Source: Letharia columbiana (taxonomy: Eukaryota; Ascomycota; Lecanoromycetes; Lecanorales; Parmeliaceae). Taken from it: DNA of 64,000 bases. The position numbers and the translations under genes are program-made. Where the stretch lies: positions 1,674,501 to 1,738,500 of the forward strand of contig NW_023501037.1 in assembly GCF_014066305.1 (NCBI RefSeq). The letters run 5' to 3'. The notes beneath the pieces are model-generated. The model searched no databases. It was not told where the DNA came from and saw nothing but the letters and a program-made list of their open reading frames with translations. Below are positions 62,862-64,000 of the stretch, piece by piece. Within the stretch, counting starts at the first letter, position 1. Each line of letters opens with the position of its first letter.

Positions 62862-64000
62862 TTTTCTATTATTAAGTCTATAAATATAATTTTAAAGGTT
62901 TTAATAAAAAATATATAGTACGTCGTAAGTATAGGGGACGATAAGACTTTTAATAGAGAGGAGAGAAGTTAAAGTAATTTGATAGTAATATTAATACTTA
63001 AAAGTAATTCGTAGAGTTAGATAAATAAATACGATATTATTATAAGCTAGTTTAGTACTATAAAAAGAAGAATTAAAGATTTTATATATTCGTTAAAGTT
63101 TAAAGTAGAGATCTTCTTCTAATTAAATCTATTAATTAGACGCTATTTTTTTATTTTTCTATTAAATACTTATGTAGATAAACTCGTTTAAGCTATTTTT
63201 CTAGATATAAAAAGTAATTATTAAGTATATAAAAAGGCTAAATATCGTATCTAACGTTTATATAAGATATAAAAAGATAAGATTTTTAAGTAAACGCTAT
63301 AGTAAATATAGCGATAAATTAAGAGTATTATAGATTTAAAGCGTTAGACGCTACGCTTAAAATTATTAACGTTTATAAATATTAAGATAAAGATTTATAA
63401 GAAGTATAATTTTAAATAGCTAAAGAGTATATTTAGATTTAAAATTAAAATAGTGGATTTCGAGGTAATTATCGAAGATAGACTGAGATTTCTTAAATAT
63501 AAATTTTCTATTATATCTATTTATAGATTTATCGAAGTCTATTATAAATATAGTAACTAATTATTTTACTATCTAAAAATCTTTCTATAGCTTATTATAT
63601 ATTTCTATTTAACGAAGCTATATCTTAAAAATTTAATTAATTTATTATTAATAAAGTATATATATAAGTATCTTTTAAATTTATTTAACGCTCTTTATTA
63701 AAAAACTAGATTTAAATATTAATTACTCGATTTTTATTTTAAATATATAATATCTTATAGCGTATAGTATAAAAAACGTTTAAAGATTAATATTAATTAA
63801 AACTTAAACGTAATTATAGAAGAATCTAATATTAATATAAATAAGAATTAGATATTAAATATTAACGGCGATAAGAAAGATAATAAAATAATCTTTAATA
63901 ATAGAGAAGATAATAATAGCGATTAATAATAATATATCGAAGGCTTTAATAATCTATATATAACTTTATTATCTATAACTTTACTATCTATAACTTTACT

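Larger units (their letters stand above)
54601..64000. other. 9.4 kb of unresolved RIPped AT-rich sequence
   Basis: No LTR, TIR, R1 or transposon protein motif recognised on either strand, and no long ORF. CpA/TpG depletion says it is RIPped and therefore was probably repetitive. Small tandem arrays at about 57044-57169, 60125-60188 and 62645-62861 are listed separately. Confidence 0.5.

Overview
The window looks like nuclear DNA of a filamentous ascomycete (Pezizomycotina) that carries repeat-induced point mutation (RIP). Almost all of it is extremely AT-rich and nearly devoid of CpA and TpG, while TpA, CpG and CpT remain. Relics of transposon proteins differ from their family consensus mostly by C-to-T and G-to-A changes. 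The one intact protein gene has three short introns (52, 49 and 57 nt) with normal fungal splice sites. I cannot name the species.

The only intact gene is PRI1, the catalytic small subunit of DNA primase, on the minus strand at 24079-25817. It sits in a non-RIPped island of about 2.8 kb (roughly 23.13-25.92 kb). Its short upstream region carries two ACGCGT boxes and an E2F-like TTTCGCG, as expected of an S-phase gene. Downstream lies a GC-rich foldback made of three copies of a ~95-bp arm. Inverted copies of an unclassified repeat, called R1 here, border the island.

Left side (1-23 kb): Copia-1 (minus strand, 5' LTR 9825-9973) carries a 3.7-kb Mutator-like (MULE) DNA transposon at 5029-8742. 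The MULE in turn carries a TA-flanked MITE at 6411-7233. Copia-1 abuts Copia-3 (plus strand, 9974-14268), which contains a TRIM (terminal-repeat retrotransposon in miniature) at 11945-12951. The 3' LTR of Copia-3 is split by the complete Copia-2 (14269-21323). Two R1 copies follow.

Right side (26-54.6 kb): R1; a 6-kb unidentified block between ~170-bp inverted repeats, with one MITE-B copy; a gag-like relic; an R1 fragment; Copia-4; Copia-5; an R1 copy split by a 904-bp deletion derivative of the MULE; a minus-strand Gypsy relic split by a second, oppositely oriented MITE-B copy; and Copia-6, Copia-7 and Copia-8. At 54.2-54.6 kb an R1 copy is filled with homopolymer runs that look like consensus error.

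From 54.6 to 64 kb I see only decayed AT-rich sequence with a few short tandem arrays and no family I can name.

No rRNA, convincing tRNA, CRISPR array or bacterial feature was found. Apart from PRI1, coding content is retrotransposon and transposase relics riddled with RIP stops. The numbered Copia, MITE and R1 names are local labels only.
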